A DNA stretch of 64,000 bases from Alphaproteobacteria bacterium (lineage in GTDB: Bacteria > Pseudomonadota > Alphaproteobacteria > Caulobacterales > Caulobacteraceae), in the NCBI GenBank assembly GCA_018821435.1, contig JAHJME010000025.1:124001-188000 (forward strand), given 5' to 3'. Below the pieces are notes generated by a model, which worked only from the letters and a program-made list of their open reading frames with translations, searched no databases and was not told the DNA's origin. This document shows positions 11,224-20,067 of the stretch, one piece after another; the first letter of the stretch is position 1; each line of letters opens with the position of its first letter. A program made the translations under genes and the position numbers.

Positions 11224-12690
11224 TCAGAACCCCGCTTCGAAGGTCTTCAGCAGCGCCTCGTGGCGCCATTGTTCGCGGGCCTTGTCGCTGCGGGCGACCA
11301 GGGCGGCGCAAGCGCCCTTTGGCTCGGTATTGCCGATCTGGCCGGCGCAAGCCGCGACCGGCTTGCGGTAGACGTTGGGATCCGCCCAGAGCCCCTCGCC
11401 CGCCAGAAAGCTGAAGGCGATGCCGTTGCGGGCGGCGGTCTTGAGGTCGTCGTAGGTCGCGCCGGTCTTTACGGCCAAGGCGTAGTCCGCGGTCAGGTCG
11501 CTGCGCAGGATGCCGGCGTCGTCCGTGGAGATGCTGGCCGGCACGCCGCGCTTCCGCAGCCAGGCGTAGGGGTGGTCCTCCGGCGCCACGCCCAGGATCT
11601 CGCGGTTGGAGATCGGGTTGACCTCGACCAGCACGCCACGGGCAGCCATGTCGGCGGCGATCGCCTCGGCGCCGTCCTCGTGCGGCAGGTCCACCCCGTG
11701 GCCGATGCGCCGGGCGCCGGCGATCCGGACGGCGGCGCCCACGTGATAGCTGCGGGCCTCGGGCGTCGCCACATCCAGGCTGAGTTCGCCGGCGTGCAGG
11801 GCGACAGGGACCTTGCGCCCCTGGTCGGTCAGTTCGGCCACGATCCGCATGTGCTCGTCGTAGTATCTGACCGCGTCGGGACTATCCTCGGGCGCCACCA
11901 GCTGAAGGCCGACCCAGCGCTTGTCGGCCAGCACCGTCGCCACGCCCAGTTGGAGCTGCGCCATCGTCTGCTCCGGCGGCCCCTGGCGGATGGCCTGGAA
12001 CAGGTAGCGGACCGTCACCTTGCAGCCCGGCCGCGCCTGCGGCGTCGCGCACTTCAGCAGCTCGCGGGCGCGGGCTTCCATCGCGTCGGTCTCGGCCACG
12101 ACCGCCGGAACCAGCTTCTCGAGGCCGGCCTCGGTGAGCGCCGCCCGCGTCCTGGCGGCGTCGCCCTTCCAGCCGACCCGCGCGCCCAGCGACCGGGATT
12201 GCACGAACTGCGGCGTGACCATCAGTTCGAGGTAGAGCGTGTTCTGACGGGCCAGGCCGTCCATCACCACCGCCAGGGCGTCGCCGTTGCGGGCCTGCGG
12301 CATGTTCATCCGGCCGAAGCTGGAGAAGAACTGGTCGTGGCCCGAGCGGTCGCGGAAGCCGGGGTGGCGGATGCTGGAACTGTCGATCAGCGCCGAGCGC
12401 AGCGGCTCGTCGGCCAGCACCGCGGCGGCCGGCTTGTACCCCTCGCCCGCGCAGGTCGGCCGGATAGTCAGCTCGCGGGTGTCGATGCAGGCGCCGTCCT
12501 CGACCGCCCAGGCCAGCAGGGTCTCGCCGTAGATCGCGCCGGACAGGTGGTTGTGCAACTCCCCGCCCTTGGGGAACGGGCGCATGAAAGCGGCCAGCTC
12601 GGCGGCGCCCATCTTGGAGAGGTCGGGCGCGGCGGCGGCCGGCGCGGTCATGGCCAGCGCGCCGACCAGGCCGATGAGGAATCGTTGCAT
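11224..12690 (-). CDS. Secreted adenosine deaminase-family protein
   Basis: A 488-residue adenosine/AMP deaminase-fold enzyme with a Sec signal peptide (MQRFLIGLVGALAMTAPAAAA), larger than cytosolic Add and closer to the extracellular ADGF-like group. Metal and catalytic segments: ELHNHLSGAIYG (HxH at 46 and 48), PVALHAGELS, ARRIGHGVDL, EVNPISNREILG and SISTDDAGILRS. The start is ATG at 12690; the ORF extends to 12753 but that would mask the signal sequence. It would convert adenosine to inosine in the periplasm, matching the nucleoside and purine genes convergent with it. Confidence 0.88.
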   Translation of the reverse strand: MQRFLIGLVGALAMTAPAAAAPDLSKMGAAELAAFMRPFPKGGELHNHLSGAIYGETLLAWAVEDGACIDTRELTIRPTCAGEGYKPAAAVLADEPLRSALIDSSSIRHPGFRDRSGHDQFFSSFGRMNMPQARNGDALAVVMDGLARQNTLYLELMVTPQFVQSRSLGARVGWKGDAARTRAALTEAGLEKLVPAVVAETDAMEARARELLKCATPQARPGCKVTVRYLFQAIRQGPPEQTMAQLQLGVATVLADKRWVGLQLVAPEDSPDAVRYYDEHMRIVAELTDQGRKVPVALHAGELSLDVATPEARSYHVGAAVRIAGARRIGHGVDLPHEDGAEAIAADMAARGVLVEVNPISNREILGVAPEDHPYAWLRKRGVPASISTDDAGILRSDLTADYALAVKTGATYDDLKTAARNGIAFSFLAGEGLWADPNVYRKPVAACAGQIGNTEPKGACAALVARSDKAREQWRHEALLKTFEAGF

Positions 12691-12749
12691 GGCGCATGAA
12701 GGCGAAAGCCTGGCCTTGCGGTCAAGGTCCGGCTGGCGGCGCGCGCCCG

Positions 12750-13289
12750 TCAACGCCGCAGCAGCATCAGGAGATAGGGCGTCACGAACGCGAACAGGCT
12801 GCCGACCAGGCCGGCCAGCAGGATGCGGTAGGCGTAGCCCAGGTAGAGGTACTTCTTGAACGCGAGCACCTTGCCGTTCTGGTAGATGTCGCGGGCGAAG
12901 GACTCGTAGACCAGCTTGGGATCGCCCATGACGGTGAACACCCGGTCGACGAACTCCGCCTCCGGGATCTGGGTGAACGAGCCGAAGAACAGCAGGTTGG
13001 CCGGGCCGTCGGGCCGAGGCGGCGTCTTCACCGACGGCAGCACCGCCAGGATGGCCAGGAAGGCGGCGGCGAACGCCGCCCCGCCCAGGATGAACAGCGG
13101 CAGCGGCCGGGCCACGTTGTGGATCTGGCTGATCGAGACCGTGAAGATCACGAAGGTGGCCGCCAGCACCATGTTGGCCTTCTGGTCGGCCATCTGGCTC
13201 AGCTGGTACTGCACCTGCTGCGCGGTCCGCAGCAGGTGCACGCTATCGGTCGCATAGATCGACCGCGGCGCGATCTGGTCTTCCTGCAT
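12750..13289 (-). CDS. Pycsar effector-like (PycTM/DUF5706-type) membrane protein
   Basis: A 179-residue protein with three predicted membrane segments (about 38-55, 66-83 and 150-177). The pattern LLRTAQQVQYQLSQMADQKANM before the first helix, NLLFFGSF near 98-105, an acidic stretch with YESFARDIYQNGKVLAFKKY near 128-147, and a final helix match the DUF5706 family, recognised as the effector domain of Pycsar anti-phage systems. No cyclase is adjacent. ATG at 13289 follows AGGGGGG and removes a spurious N-terminal extension to 13595. It lies 46 bases after the nitroreductase of the rut operon on the same strand. The assignment is by recalled family pattern. Confidence 0.6.
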   Translation of the reverse strand: MQEDQIAPRSIYATDSVHLLRTAQQVQYQLSQMADQKANMVLAATFVIFTVSISQIHNVARPLPLFILGGAAFAAAFLAILAVLPSVKTPPRPDGPANLLFFGSFTQIPEAEFVDRVFTVMGDPKLVYESFARDIYQNGKVLAFKKYLYLGYAYRILLAGLVGSLFAFVTPYLLMLLRR

Positions 13290-13335
13290 CTCATCCCCCC
13301 TACCCGTCCCTCGCGGGGCCCGAAACCCGCGACGG

Positions 13336-13938
13336 CTACGCCTTGAATCGCCCCTCGAAGGCGAAGCTGGAGACCGGGTTACGCGGACTCGGCGCCTCGC
13401 GCGACCGATAGGGTTCGTCCAGGATCGCCGCGTCGGTCGGCCGCCCCACCGCGATGGCCGCCTCGACCCGGTACTGGTCTTCCGGTACGCCCAGCGCCTC
13501 GTACGAACGGGCCAGATCGAAGCCCGCCATGCCGTGCGCCGCCCATCCGATGTGGCTGGCCTGCAAGGCGAGGTAGGCCCAGGCGGCGCCCGCATCGAAC
13601 GAATGGCTGTGGATCGGCGCCGGCGCGTGGCCCTCGGCGCGGCGGAAGCGGTCCGAGATCACGTACATCAGCACCGAGGCGTGCTTCACCCAGGCCTGGT
13701 TGTAGGGGATCAGCACGTCGAACAGCCGGTCCCAGTCGCCTGTCCCCTTGTGCGCATAGACGAAGCGCCAGGGCTGGGCGTTGAAGGCCGATGGCGCCCA
13801 GCGGGCGGCCTCGAACAGACCGTTCAGCAGATCCTCAGGCATCGCCTCGCCGGTGAAGGCGCGGGGCGACCAGCGGTTCAGGAACATCGGGTGGATGTCG
13901 TGGTCGGCCGCGCGGCCGTTGGCTCCGGGACCGGCCAT
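13336..13938 (-). CDS. Nitroreductase-family flavoprotein, possible RutE stand-in
   Basis: A 200-residue nitroreductase-fold protein (NRWSPRAFTGEAMP, AARWAPSAFNAQPWRFVYA, then GAAWAYLALQASHIGWAAHGM). Such enzymes use FMN and NAD(P)H. In the E. coli rut operon the nitroreductase-like RutE reduces malonic semialdehyde; this protein occupies the equivalent place but its sequence is closer to general nitroreductases, so the same role is inference. Its start overlaps the rutC stop by one base, supporting co-expression. Confidence 0.75.
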   Translation of the reverse strand: MAGPGANGRAADHDIHPMFLNRWSPRAFTGEAMPEDLLNGLFEAARWAPSAFNAQPWRFVYAHKGTGDWDRLFDVLIPYNQAWVKHASVLMYVISDRFRRAEGHAPAPIHSHSFDAGAAWAYLALQASHIGWAAHGMAGFDLARSYEALGVPEDQYRVEAAIAVGRPTDAAILDEPYRSREAPSPRNPVSSFAFEGRFKA

Positions 13939-14327
13939 CAGCGTTTACCCACGTGGGCGATCGAGGCGATCTCGACCAGGAAATCGGGCCGCACCAGGCC
14001 GCAGACGATGCAGAACCGCGCGGGCTTATCCCCCGGGAAGAACTCGGCATAGACCTTGTTCATGGCCGCGTAGTCGGCCCAGTCCTTGAGGAAGATGTGG
14101 TTCATGGTGATGTCGTCCATCGTGCCACCGGCGGTTTCCACGACCGACTTGATGGTCTCCAGCACCTGCCGCGTCTGGGCCGCCGCGTCGCCGACGTGGG
14201 CCACGTTGTTGTCCTTGTCGAAGGCGAGCGTGCCCGAGACATAGACCACGCCGTCGGCGAGCGTGCCGGGTGAGAACGGCGCAATGGGCGTGCCGGTCCC
14301 CGGCGGGGTGATGACGGTCTTGGGCAT
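13938..14327 (-). CDS. rutC: RutC, 3-aminoacrylate deaminase (RidA/YjgF family)
   Basis: A 129-residue RidA-family protein. The opening [36 protein letters not shown], and the late [18 protein letters not shown] with its conserved Arg fit RutC, which removes toxic 3-aminoacrylate formed during pyrimidine ring breakdown. It is third in a rutA-rutB-rutC series, 12 bases after rutB, which fixes the identification beyond the generic RidA fold. Confidence 0.92.
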   Translation of the reverse strand: MPKTVITPPGTGTPIAPFSPGTLADGVVYVSGTLAFDKDNNVAHVGDAAAQTRQVLETIKSVVETAGGTMDDITMNHIFLKDWADYAAMNKVYAEFFPGDKPARFCIVCGLVRPDFLVEIASIAHVGKR

Positions 14328-14339
14328 CTGGTTTCCTCG

Positions 14340-15048
<709 letters not shown>

Positions 15049-15062
<14 letters not shown>

Positions 15063-16128
15063 GCTTGCGGCTCTTCATCAGCGGTTGGATCTTCGACCCG
15101 AAGTCCTCCACGCCCTGCACGAAGTCGTCGAAGACCAGCAGGACGCCGGCGGTGCCGGGCACCTCGGCGACCTCGTCCAGCATCCGCGCGACGTTCTCAT
15201 ACGAGGCCACCAGCGTGCCCATGTTGAGGTTCACCGCCGACTCCGGCGCGGCAAGTTGGGTGGTGTTGGTGTTGGTCGTACCGCCCGCCGCCGCGTTGGG
15301 GGCGGCCTGGTTGGTCAGCCACTTCAGCGCACCCTGGTCGGCGCCGTCGCGGTAGAGCTGCCACTTGGCCAAGGCCTTCTCGTCGGTCTCGTCGGCGATG
15401 ATCATGAAGAGGATGTAGGCGGCGACGTCGCGGCCGGTCTTGGCCTTGGCCGCCTCCAGGCGCGCGTTCACCGAGGCAAAGGCGGTGGGGGTGTTGGTCC
15501 CCTTACCCAGGGCGAAGCTGTAGTCGGCATACTGGGCCGTGAACGCCAGGCCTTCGTCGGACGAGCCGGCGCAGATGATCTTCACGCCCGGCGTCGGCTT
15601 GGGGCTGACCCGGCAGTCGTTCATCTGGAAGTACTGGCCTTTGAAGTCCGAGACGCCGGTCTCCATCAGGCCCTTCAGGACCGTGGCGTACTCGGACAGG
15701 TAGTTGTAGCGGTCCGAGTAGTGGCTCTCGCCCGGCCACAGGCCCATCTGGTCGTACTCGGCCTTCTGCCAGCCGGTGACCAGGTTGATGCCGAAGCGGC
15801 CCGGCGCGATGGAGTCGATGGTCGAGGCCATGCGCGCGACGATGGCCGGCGGCATGGTCAGGGTCGCCGCCGTGGCGAAGATGTTGATCTTCGAGGTCAC
15901 CGCCGCCAGGCCCGCCATCAGGGTGAAGCTCTCGAGGTTGTGCTCCCAGAACTCGGTCTTGCCCCCGAAGCCCCGCAACTTGATCATCGAGAGCGCGAAG
16001 TCGAAGCCGTAGCCCTCGGCCTTCTGGACGACCTGCTTGTTCAGCTCGAAGCTCGGCATGTACTGCGGCGAGGTCTCGGAGATGAGCCAGCCGTTGTTGC
16101 CGATCGGAATGAAGACGCCGATGTCCAT
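15049..16128 (-). CDS. rutA: RutA, flavin-dependent pyrimidine monooxygenase
   Basis: A 359-residue luciferase-fold FMNH2-dependent monooxygenase that opens the uracil ring between N3 and C4. [39 protein letters not shown], and [20 protein letters not shown] are highly typical of RutA. It leads the leftward operon rutA-rutB-rutC-nitroreductase. No rutF flavin reductase, rutD or rutG uracil permease is seen nearby, so reduced FMN must come from elsewhere. The start is ATG at 16128. Confidence 0.96.
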
Positions 16129-16237
16129 GGGTGCTCCCTAGCGAGCCCGGCAGTTGGCCCCGCCGCGCCGGGCCGCGCAAGCCTGACATGGCCGCCAGGC
16201 CGCCCGTCGCGCACGACGGCGACAACGGAGGCAGACG

Positions 16238-16266
16238 CCCGACCGGGCCGGGACGACCCGGTCGGG
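16238..16266 (-). terminator. Hairpin downstream of the PEP-CTERM gene
   Basis: A 10-base perfect stem, CCCGACCGGG at 16238-16247 with CCCGGTCGGG at 16257-16266, and a 9-base loop. It follows the PEP-CTERM gene stop (16275) directly on the minus strand. There is no clear U-run, so factor-independent termination is likely but not certain. The rest of the 146-base gap must hold the rutA promoter; no clear operator was seen. Confidence 0.55.
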
Positions 16267-16274
16267 GCCTTATC

Positions 16275-17048
16275 CTAGGCGACGCGGGCGAGCACTGTCG
16301 CGCGGCGTCGAGTCCGCAGGGCGCTGCCGGTCAGCAGGAAGCCGCCGATCATCAGGGCCCAGGCCGAAGGCTCCGGCACGGCCGCCGTGGCCTCGAACGA
16401 GGTGATGGCCGCCGAGGTGTCGAGGAAGCCTTGCGTGGCGCCCCCGCTGTTGATCTCGACGATCGAGCGGACGCCATCGTTATTGGTGTTGGCGTTGTCG
16501 AAGGTCAGGAAGCCGAAGCCGCCGCCGCTGACGGTCGCGCCCACCGGAACGAGGACGTCGAGGAGCAGGTTTCCCGCCGCCGGATTGTAGGTGAACGGCG
16601 AGGAGAAGCTGATCGTGTAGTCGAACGGTTGCGGACCGGTTCCGGTCGCCGCCGTCGTCAGGGTCAGCGCACCGGAGTAGACCGTGGTCAGGTCCGCGCC
16701 CAGGTTCGATGCGAACGTCGCGCTGGGCTGAAGGCCTGACGCCTCGTTGGCCGAAACGTCGGTGGTCGAGAGCCGGACGAGAATGTCCGAGACCGACACG
16801 ACGTTGGAGAAGAAGCCGCTGGGCGCCGCGCCGGGATAGGCGCGGAAGCTCAGTCCGCTGATCTCGACCGGGCCCGAGAAGAACGAGCTGTCATAGACCT
16901 GCTGAACCCGGCTGCCGCTGTTTCCGTAGTAGCGCAGCGGCGCCGGGCCCTGCGCGTTGCCGGCGGAACCGGGCGCGATCACCGTGTCCGCCAAAGCTGG
17001 CGTGGCGATAAGCACCACGCCTAGTAGAACTGCATAAAAAGCCTTCAT
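16275..17048 (-). CDS. PEP-CTERM sorting-domain protein, function unknown
   Basis: A 257-residue exported protein: signal peptide MKAFYAVLLGVVLIATPALA, a beta-rich, Gly/Ser/Thr-rich body low in charge, and a C-terminal tail with VPEPSAWALMIGGFLLTGSALRTRRR. That tail is a PEPxxWA-type PEP-CTERM signal (motif, membrane helix, basic cluster) recognised by exosortase/archaeosortase-type enzymes for cell-surface sorting. No sortase or polysaccharide genes are nearby. A putative UTR hairpin and an AT-richer upstream region suggest separate regulation. The body has no recognised domain. Confidence 0.85.
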   Translation of the reverse strand: MKAFYAVLLGVVLIATPALADTVIAPGSAGNAQGPAPLRYYGNSGSRVQQVYDSSFFSGPVEISGLSFRAYPGAAPSGFFSNVVSVSDILVRLSTTDVSANEASGLQPSATFASNLGADLTTVYSGALTLTTAATGTGPQPFDYTISFSSPFTYNPAAGNLLLDVLVPVGATVSGGGFGFLTFDNANTNNDGVRSIVEINSGGATQGFLDTSAAITSFEATAAVPEPSAWALMIGGFLLTGSALRTRRRATVLARVA

Positions 17049-17056
17049 TGATGGGG

Positions 17057-17100
17057 TCCTGAAGAGTCCCCCGACTCGACTCGGCTTATCGACTTCAGGA
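17057..17100 (-). promoter_or_regulatory. 5' leader inverted repeat and AT-rich promoter region of the PEP-CTERM gene
   Basis: The 219-base gap 17049-17267 is visibly richer in A/T than the rest of the window. Just upstream of the PEP-CTERM start, TCCTGAAG (17057-17064) is repeated inverted as CTTCAGGA (17093-17100) with a 28-base spacer, so a leader stem is possible. The function is unknown. Confidence 0.3.
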
Positions 17101-17267
17101 TCAAGGTCCGCAATCGCTATATATTCATGAGTATAAGCATCCGCTGCGCATTGAGATACGTAGCCGGTGAAGCTTGCACTCTGCTGTGTCGACTATTGAA
17201 CACGCCTTATCGGAGATCATCACTCTCCTGACAGGGGACTAATAGAAGACATGCCCTGGAATATTGC

Positions 17268-18068
17268 TTACGGATCGCCGGGGGTGTCGTCCCACTCTGG
17301 TTCTTCGTAGGGCTTCAGCCCGCCGTCGGTTAGGCACTTCCACACCTCTTCCGGCGTCTCGGCGAAGTGGAACAGGCCCAGGTCGGCCTTGGCGATCATG
17401 CCCGCCGCGATCAGGGCGTCGAAGTTAATGATCGAGTGCCAGTAGGCCTGGTCGAACAGCACGATGGGGATCGGCGGCGACTTGTCGGTCTGGCGCAGCG
17501 TCAGCAGTTCGAACAGCTCGTCCAGGGTCCCGAAGCCGCCAGGAAACACCACCAGGGCGTTGGCGCGCATGGCGAAGTGCATCTTGCGCATGGCGAAGTA
17601 GTGGAAGCGGAACGTCAGCTCGGGCGTGGAATAGCTGTTGGGGTACTGCTCGTGCGGCAGGGTGATGTTGAGGCCGATGGACGGCGCCCCGGCGTCCTGG
17701 GCGCCCCGGTTGGCGGCCTCCATGATCCCGGGACCCCCGCCGGTGCAGATCACGTTGTGGCGCTCCCGGCGCGCCGACAGATGGGCCCCGCCCCGCTTCG
17801 AGGCGATGGCCCCGAACTCGCGGGCGGCGGCGTACCAGCGCCTGTGGTCGGCCGAGCCGTCCTCCTGGATCCGAGCCGAGCCGAACACCACGATGGTGGA
17901 GCGGACGCCCCAGGTGCGCAGCGCCTCGTCCGCCTTGGCGAATTCCAGCAGGAAGCGGACCCCTCGCATGGAGGGGCCCATGATGAAGTCCTGGTCGTTG
18001 GAGGCCAGGCGATAGGTGGGCGATGCCATCTGGGGGGCCGCGGGATGCGGCGGGGTCTTCTTGGTCAT
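17268..18068 (-). CDS. LOG-family (TIGR00730-type) Rossmann-fold protein
   Basis: A 266-residue LOG-family protein. Conserved segments are CTGGGPGIMEAANRGAQDAG, the RKMHFAMRANALVVFPGGFGTLDELFE block with PGGxGTxxE, and the upstream STIVVFGSARI. Members are nucleotide 5'-monophosphate phosphoribohydrolases related to cytokinin-activating LOG enzymes; some bacterial ones are nucleotide nucleosidases. The substrate here cannot be told. ATG at 18068; it lies 32 bases beyond the DUF3604 stop on the same strand and may have its own promoter or follow that operon. Confidence 0.88.
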   Translation of the reverse strand: MTKKTPPHPAAPQMASPTYRLASNDQDFIMGPSMRGVRFLLEFAKADEALRTWGVRSTIVVFGSARIQEDGSADHRRWYAAAREFGAIASKRGGAHLSARRERHNVICTGGGPGIMEAANRGAQDAGAPSIGLNITLPHEQYPNSYSTPELTFRFHYFAMRKMHFAMRANALVVFPGGFGTLDELFELLTLRQTDKSPPIPIVLFDQAYWHSIINFDALIAAGMIAKADLGLFHFAETPEEVWKCLTDGGLKPYEEPEWDDTPGDP

Positions 18069-18100
18069 GCCCCCAGTCTAGGCTGTTTAGGTCGGGTTCG

Positions 18101-20041
18101 TCAGCGTTGCGCGACCTTGAGGTGGGCCGCGGCGGCCGTTTGCCGTCCGGCGGGCGTGAACCAGATGGGCGAGGAATAGGCCCGCTCCTGGATCGTGGCC
18201 GGCGCCTTGGTCGGGATCGGCAGGCCGTTCTTGATGGCCAGCAGGGTCGTCCAGCGGGGCGTCGGGATCTCCAGCGCGCGGAGGTAGTAGACCGCCGGCT
18301 TGGCCGGATCGAACTCGGGATCGCGCCAGACGGTCTGCAGGGTCGCGGCCCCGATGGCGTTCTTGTAGGCGCCGGTCTTCAGGTCGACGGTGTTGCCCAC
18401 CGCCGCGGCGCGGCCGGTCTTCGGATCGACCTTGCGGCCGCCGGACAGCGCGACTTCGAAGATCTTCTCCTTGTAGTCCGAGCCTTCCAGCCAGACCTTG
18501 ACGATCTGCACCCGGTCCAGGTTCGCGCCGTCGGGGTCCTTGACCGCCTGGACGATGAAGCTGGGCGCCTGGGCGCCGGCCGGCCGCAGCGGCAGATCGC
18601 CGCCCATGGGCACGCCGGTGCGATAGGCCGCGCGCACCCAGTCGGCGCGCGACGTCATGCCGGGCGCGAAGCCCCAGCCGCCGAAGAACCGCACCTTCAT
18701 CCGCGTGCCCGAGGTCGCGAACGTCTCCTTGCGCTTCAGGGCGGCGAAGATGGATTCGCGGGTGTTCTCCTCGGCCCAGACGCCGGTGATACCGGCGCTG
18801 GAGTTGATCATCGGATTGGCGACGGCCGGGGGACGACCCGCCTTGGCCGCGGCGTCGTCGATCATCGCGCGGGTCTGGATGATGCCCAGCAGCTTCTTCG
18901 CCGCGTCGCCGGACGGCAGGTTCACCTTCGGGTCGATCCCGCCCGGCGTGCCGGCGGTGGCGTTCTCGTCCGAGGCCGAGATGCCGTTGTGCCAGTCGCT
19001 GCCGCCGACCACGCCGAACTTGTAGGGGTTGGCGCCCGCCTTCTGCTGGATCACCAGACCACGACCGAAGGCCTGGCGGATGTAGCTGCCGTTCACCTTC
19101 CCCTTCACGTCGCGCTGGGTGATCAGCACGTCGTAGATCTCGAAGTTGGCGAACTCGTCGTTAGGCGACAGCTCCGGCAGGGTCTCGGACTGACCCTTGT
19201 TCTGGACGATCTCGGTCAGCGGCTCGTTGCGCAGGCGGCGTTCTGCATAGGCCTCGTCGATCGGCCGGCCTTCGCTGGTCACCCAGTCGTACATGAGCCC
19301 GTTCGAGGCGTTGCCGTTGTGCGGGATGGCGATGGCCTCCATGCCGTCGGCGCGGGCCTTTTCCAGGTAGGTCCAGAGGTCCTCGGGCTTGGGCGAGTCC
19401 GCCGACGACCACGGCGCGGGCGACCTGGCGCCGGCGAAGATCACGTTGCGGTGCAGGTTGTACTTGCCCTCGGTCATCTGCGACCACTCGTAGCCGATGA
19501 AGGTCGTGAACTTGCCGGGCTTGTAGTTGGCGTTGGCGGCGGCGACCTCCTTGCCCCAGGCGGTCTTCAGCGCCTGGACGGGGTCGAGGCCGGGGATCGT
19601 GCGGCCCTGCTGGTTGGCCTCGCGCAGCATGTAGAAGCTCTTGGAGGTGTCCTTGCGGATCTCCTGGCCGACGGCGCTCTTCGACAGGTCGCTCTCGGGA
19701 TCGTCCAGGGCGTTCAGCAGGCCCATGTTCTCGGAGTGGTCGGTGACCGCCATGAAGTCGAGCGGCCAGCCGCGTTTGATCATCTGGCCGTTCATGCTCA
19801 CCGCCTCGCCTTTGCCGAACCGATAGGCGTCGTCCGGCGTGGTCTTGGTGGCCATCAGGCCCCAGGCGTCGAAGGAATAGCTGGTGTGAAGGTGCAACTC
19901 GCCGAACCAGGCGCGGCGGTCGGCGGCGGAGGCCACGGCCTTCTCAACCGGTGTCGTCGGGGCCTTGGCCGTCGTGTCGGCCTGCGCGGTGCAGCCGGCG
20001 ACGATCAGGGCGGGGATCAGAATGGGCCAATGGCGCGCCAT
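18101..20041 (-). CDS. DUF3604 lipoprotein (PHP-like putative metal hydrolase)
   Basis: A 646-residue protein of the DUF3604 family, preceded by a lipoprotein signal (LIVAGC, Cys at about 17). FGELHLHTSYSFDAWG and FMAVTDHSENMG are PHP-like metal-binding segments, so a hydrolase at the outer face of a membrane is plausible; no substrate is established. GGAGG lies seven bases ahead of ATG at 20041, which decides the start over the longer ORF to 20365. It ends the PPIase-HupE-DUF3604 operon, and its start lies 26 bases after the HupE-like stop. Confidence 0.85.
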   Translation of the reverse strand: MARHWPILIPALIVAGCTAQADTTAKAPTTPVEKAVASAADRRAWFGELHLHTSYSFDAWGLMATKTTPDDAYRFGKGEAVSMNGQMIKRGWPLDFMAVTDHSENMGLLNALDDPESDLSKSAVGQEIRKDTSKSFYMLREANQQGRTIPGLDPVQALKTAWGKEVAAANANYKPGKFTTFIGYEWSQMTEGKYNLHRNVIFAGARSPAPWSSADSPKPEDLWTYLEKARADGMEAIAIPHNGNASNGLMYDWVTSEGRPIDEAYAERRLRNEPLTEIVQNKGQSETLPELSPNDEFANFEIYDVLITQRDVKGKVNGSYIRQAFGRGLVIQQKAGANPYKFGVVGGSDWHNGISASDENATAGTPGGIDPKVNLPSGDAAKKLLGIIQTRAMIDDAAAKAGRPPAVANPMINSSAGITGVWAEENTRESIFAALKRKETFATSGTRMKVRFFGGWGFAPGMTSRADWVRAAYRTGVPMGGDLPLRPAGAQAPSFIVQAVKDPDGANLDRVQIVKVWLEGSDYKEKIFEVALSGGRKVDPKTGRAAAVGNTVDLKTGAYKNAIGAATLQTVWRDPEFDPAKPAVYYLRALEIPTPRWTTLLAIKNGLPIPTKAPATIQERAYSSPIWFTPAGRQTAAAAHLKVAQR

Positions 20042-20067
20042 GGGAAGTCCTCCGGGTCGGATTCTTG

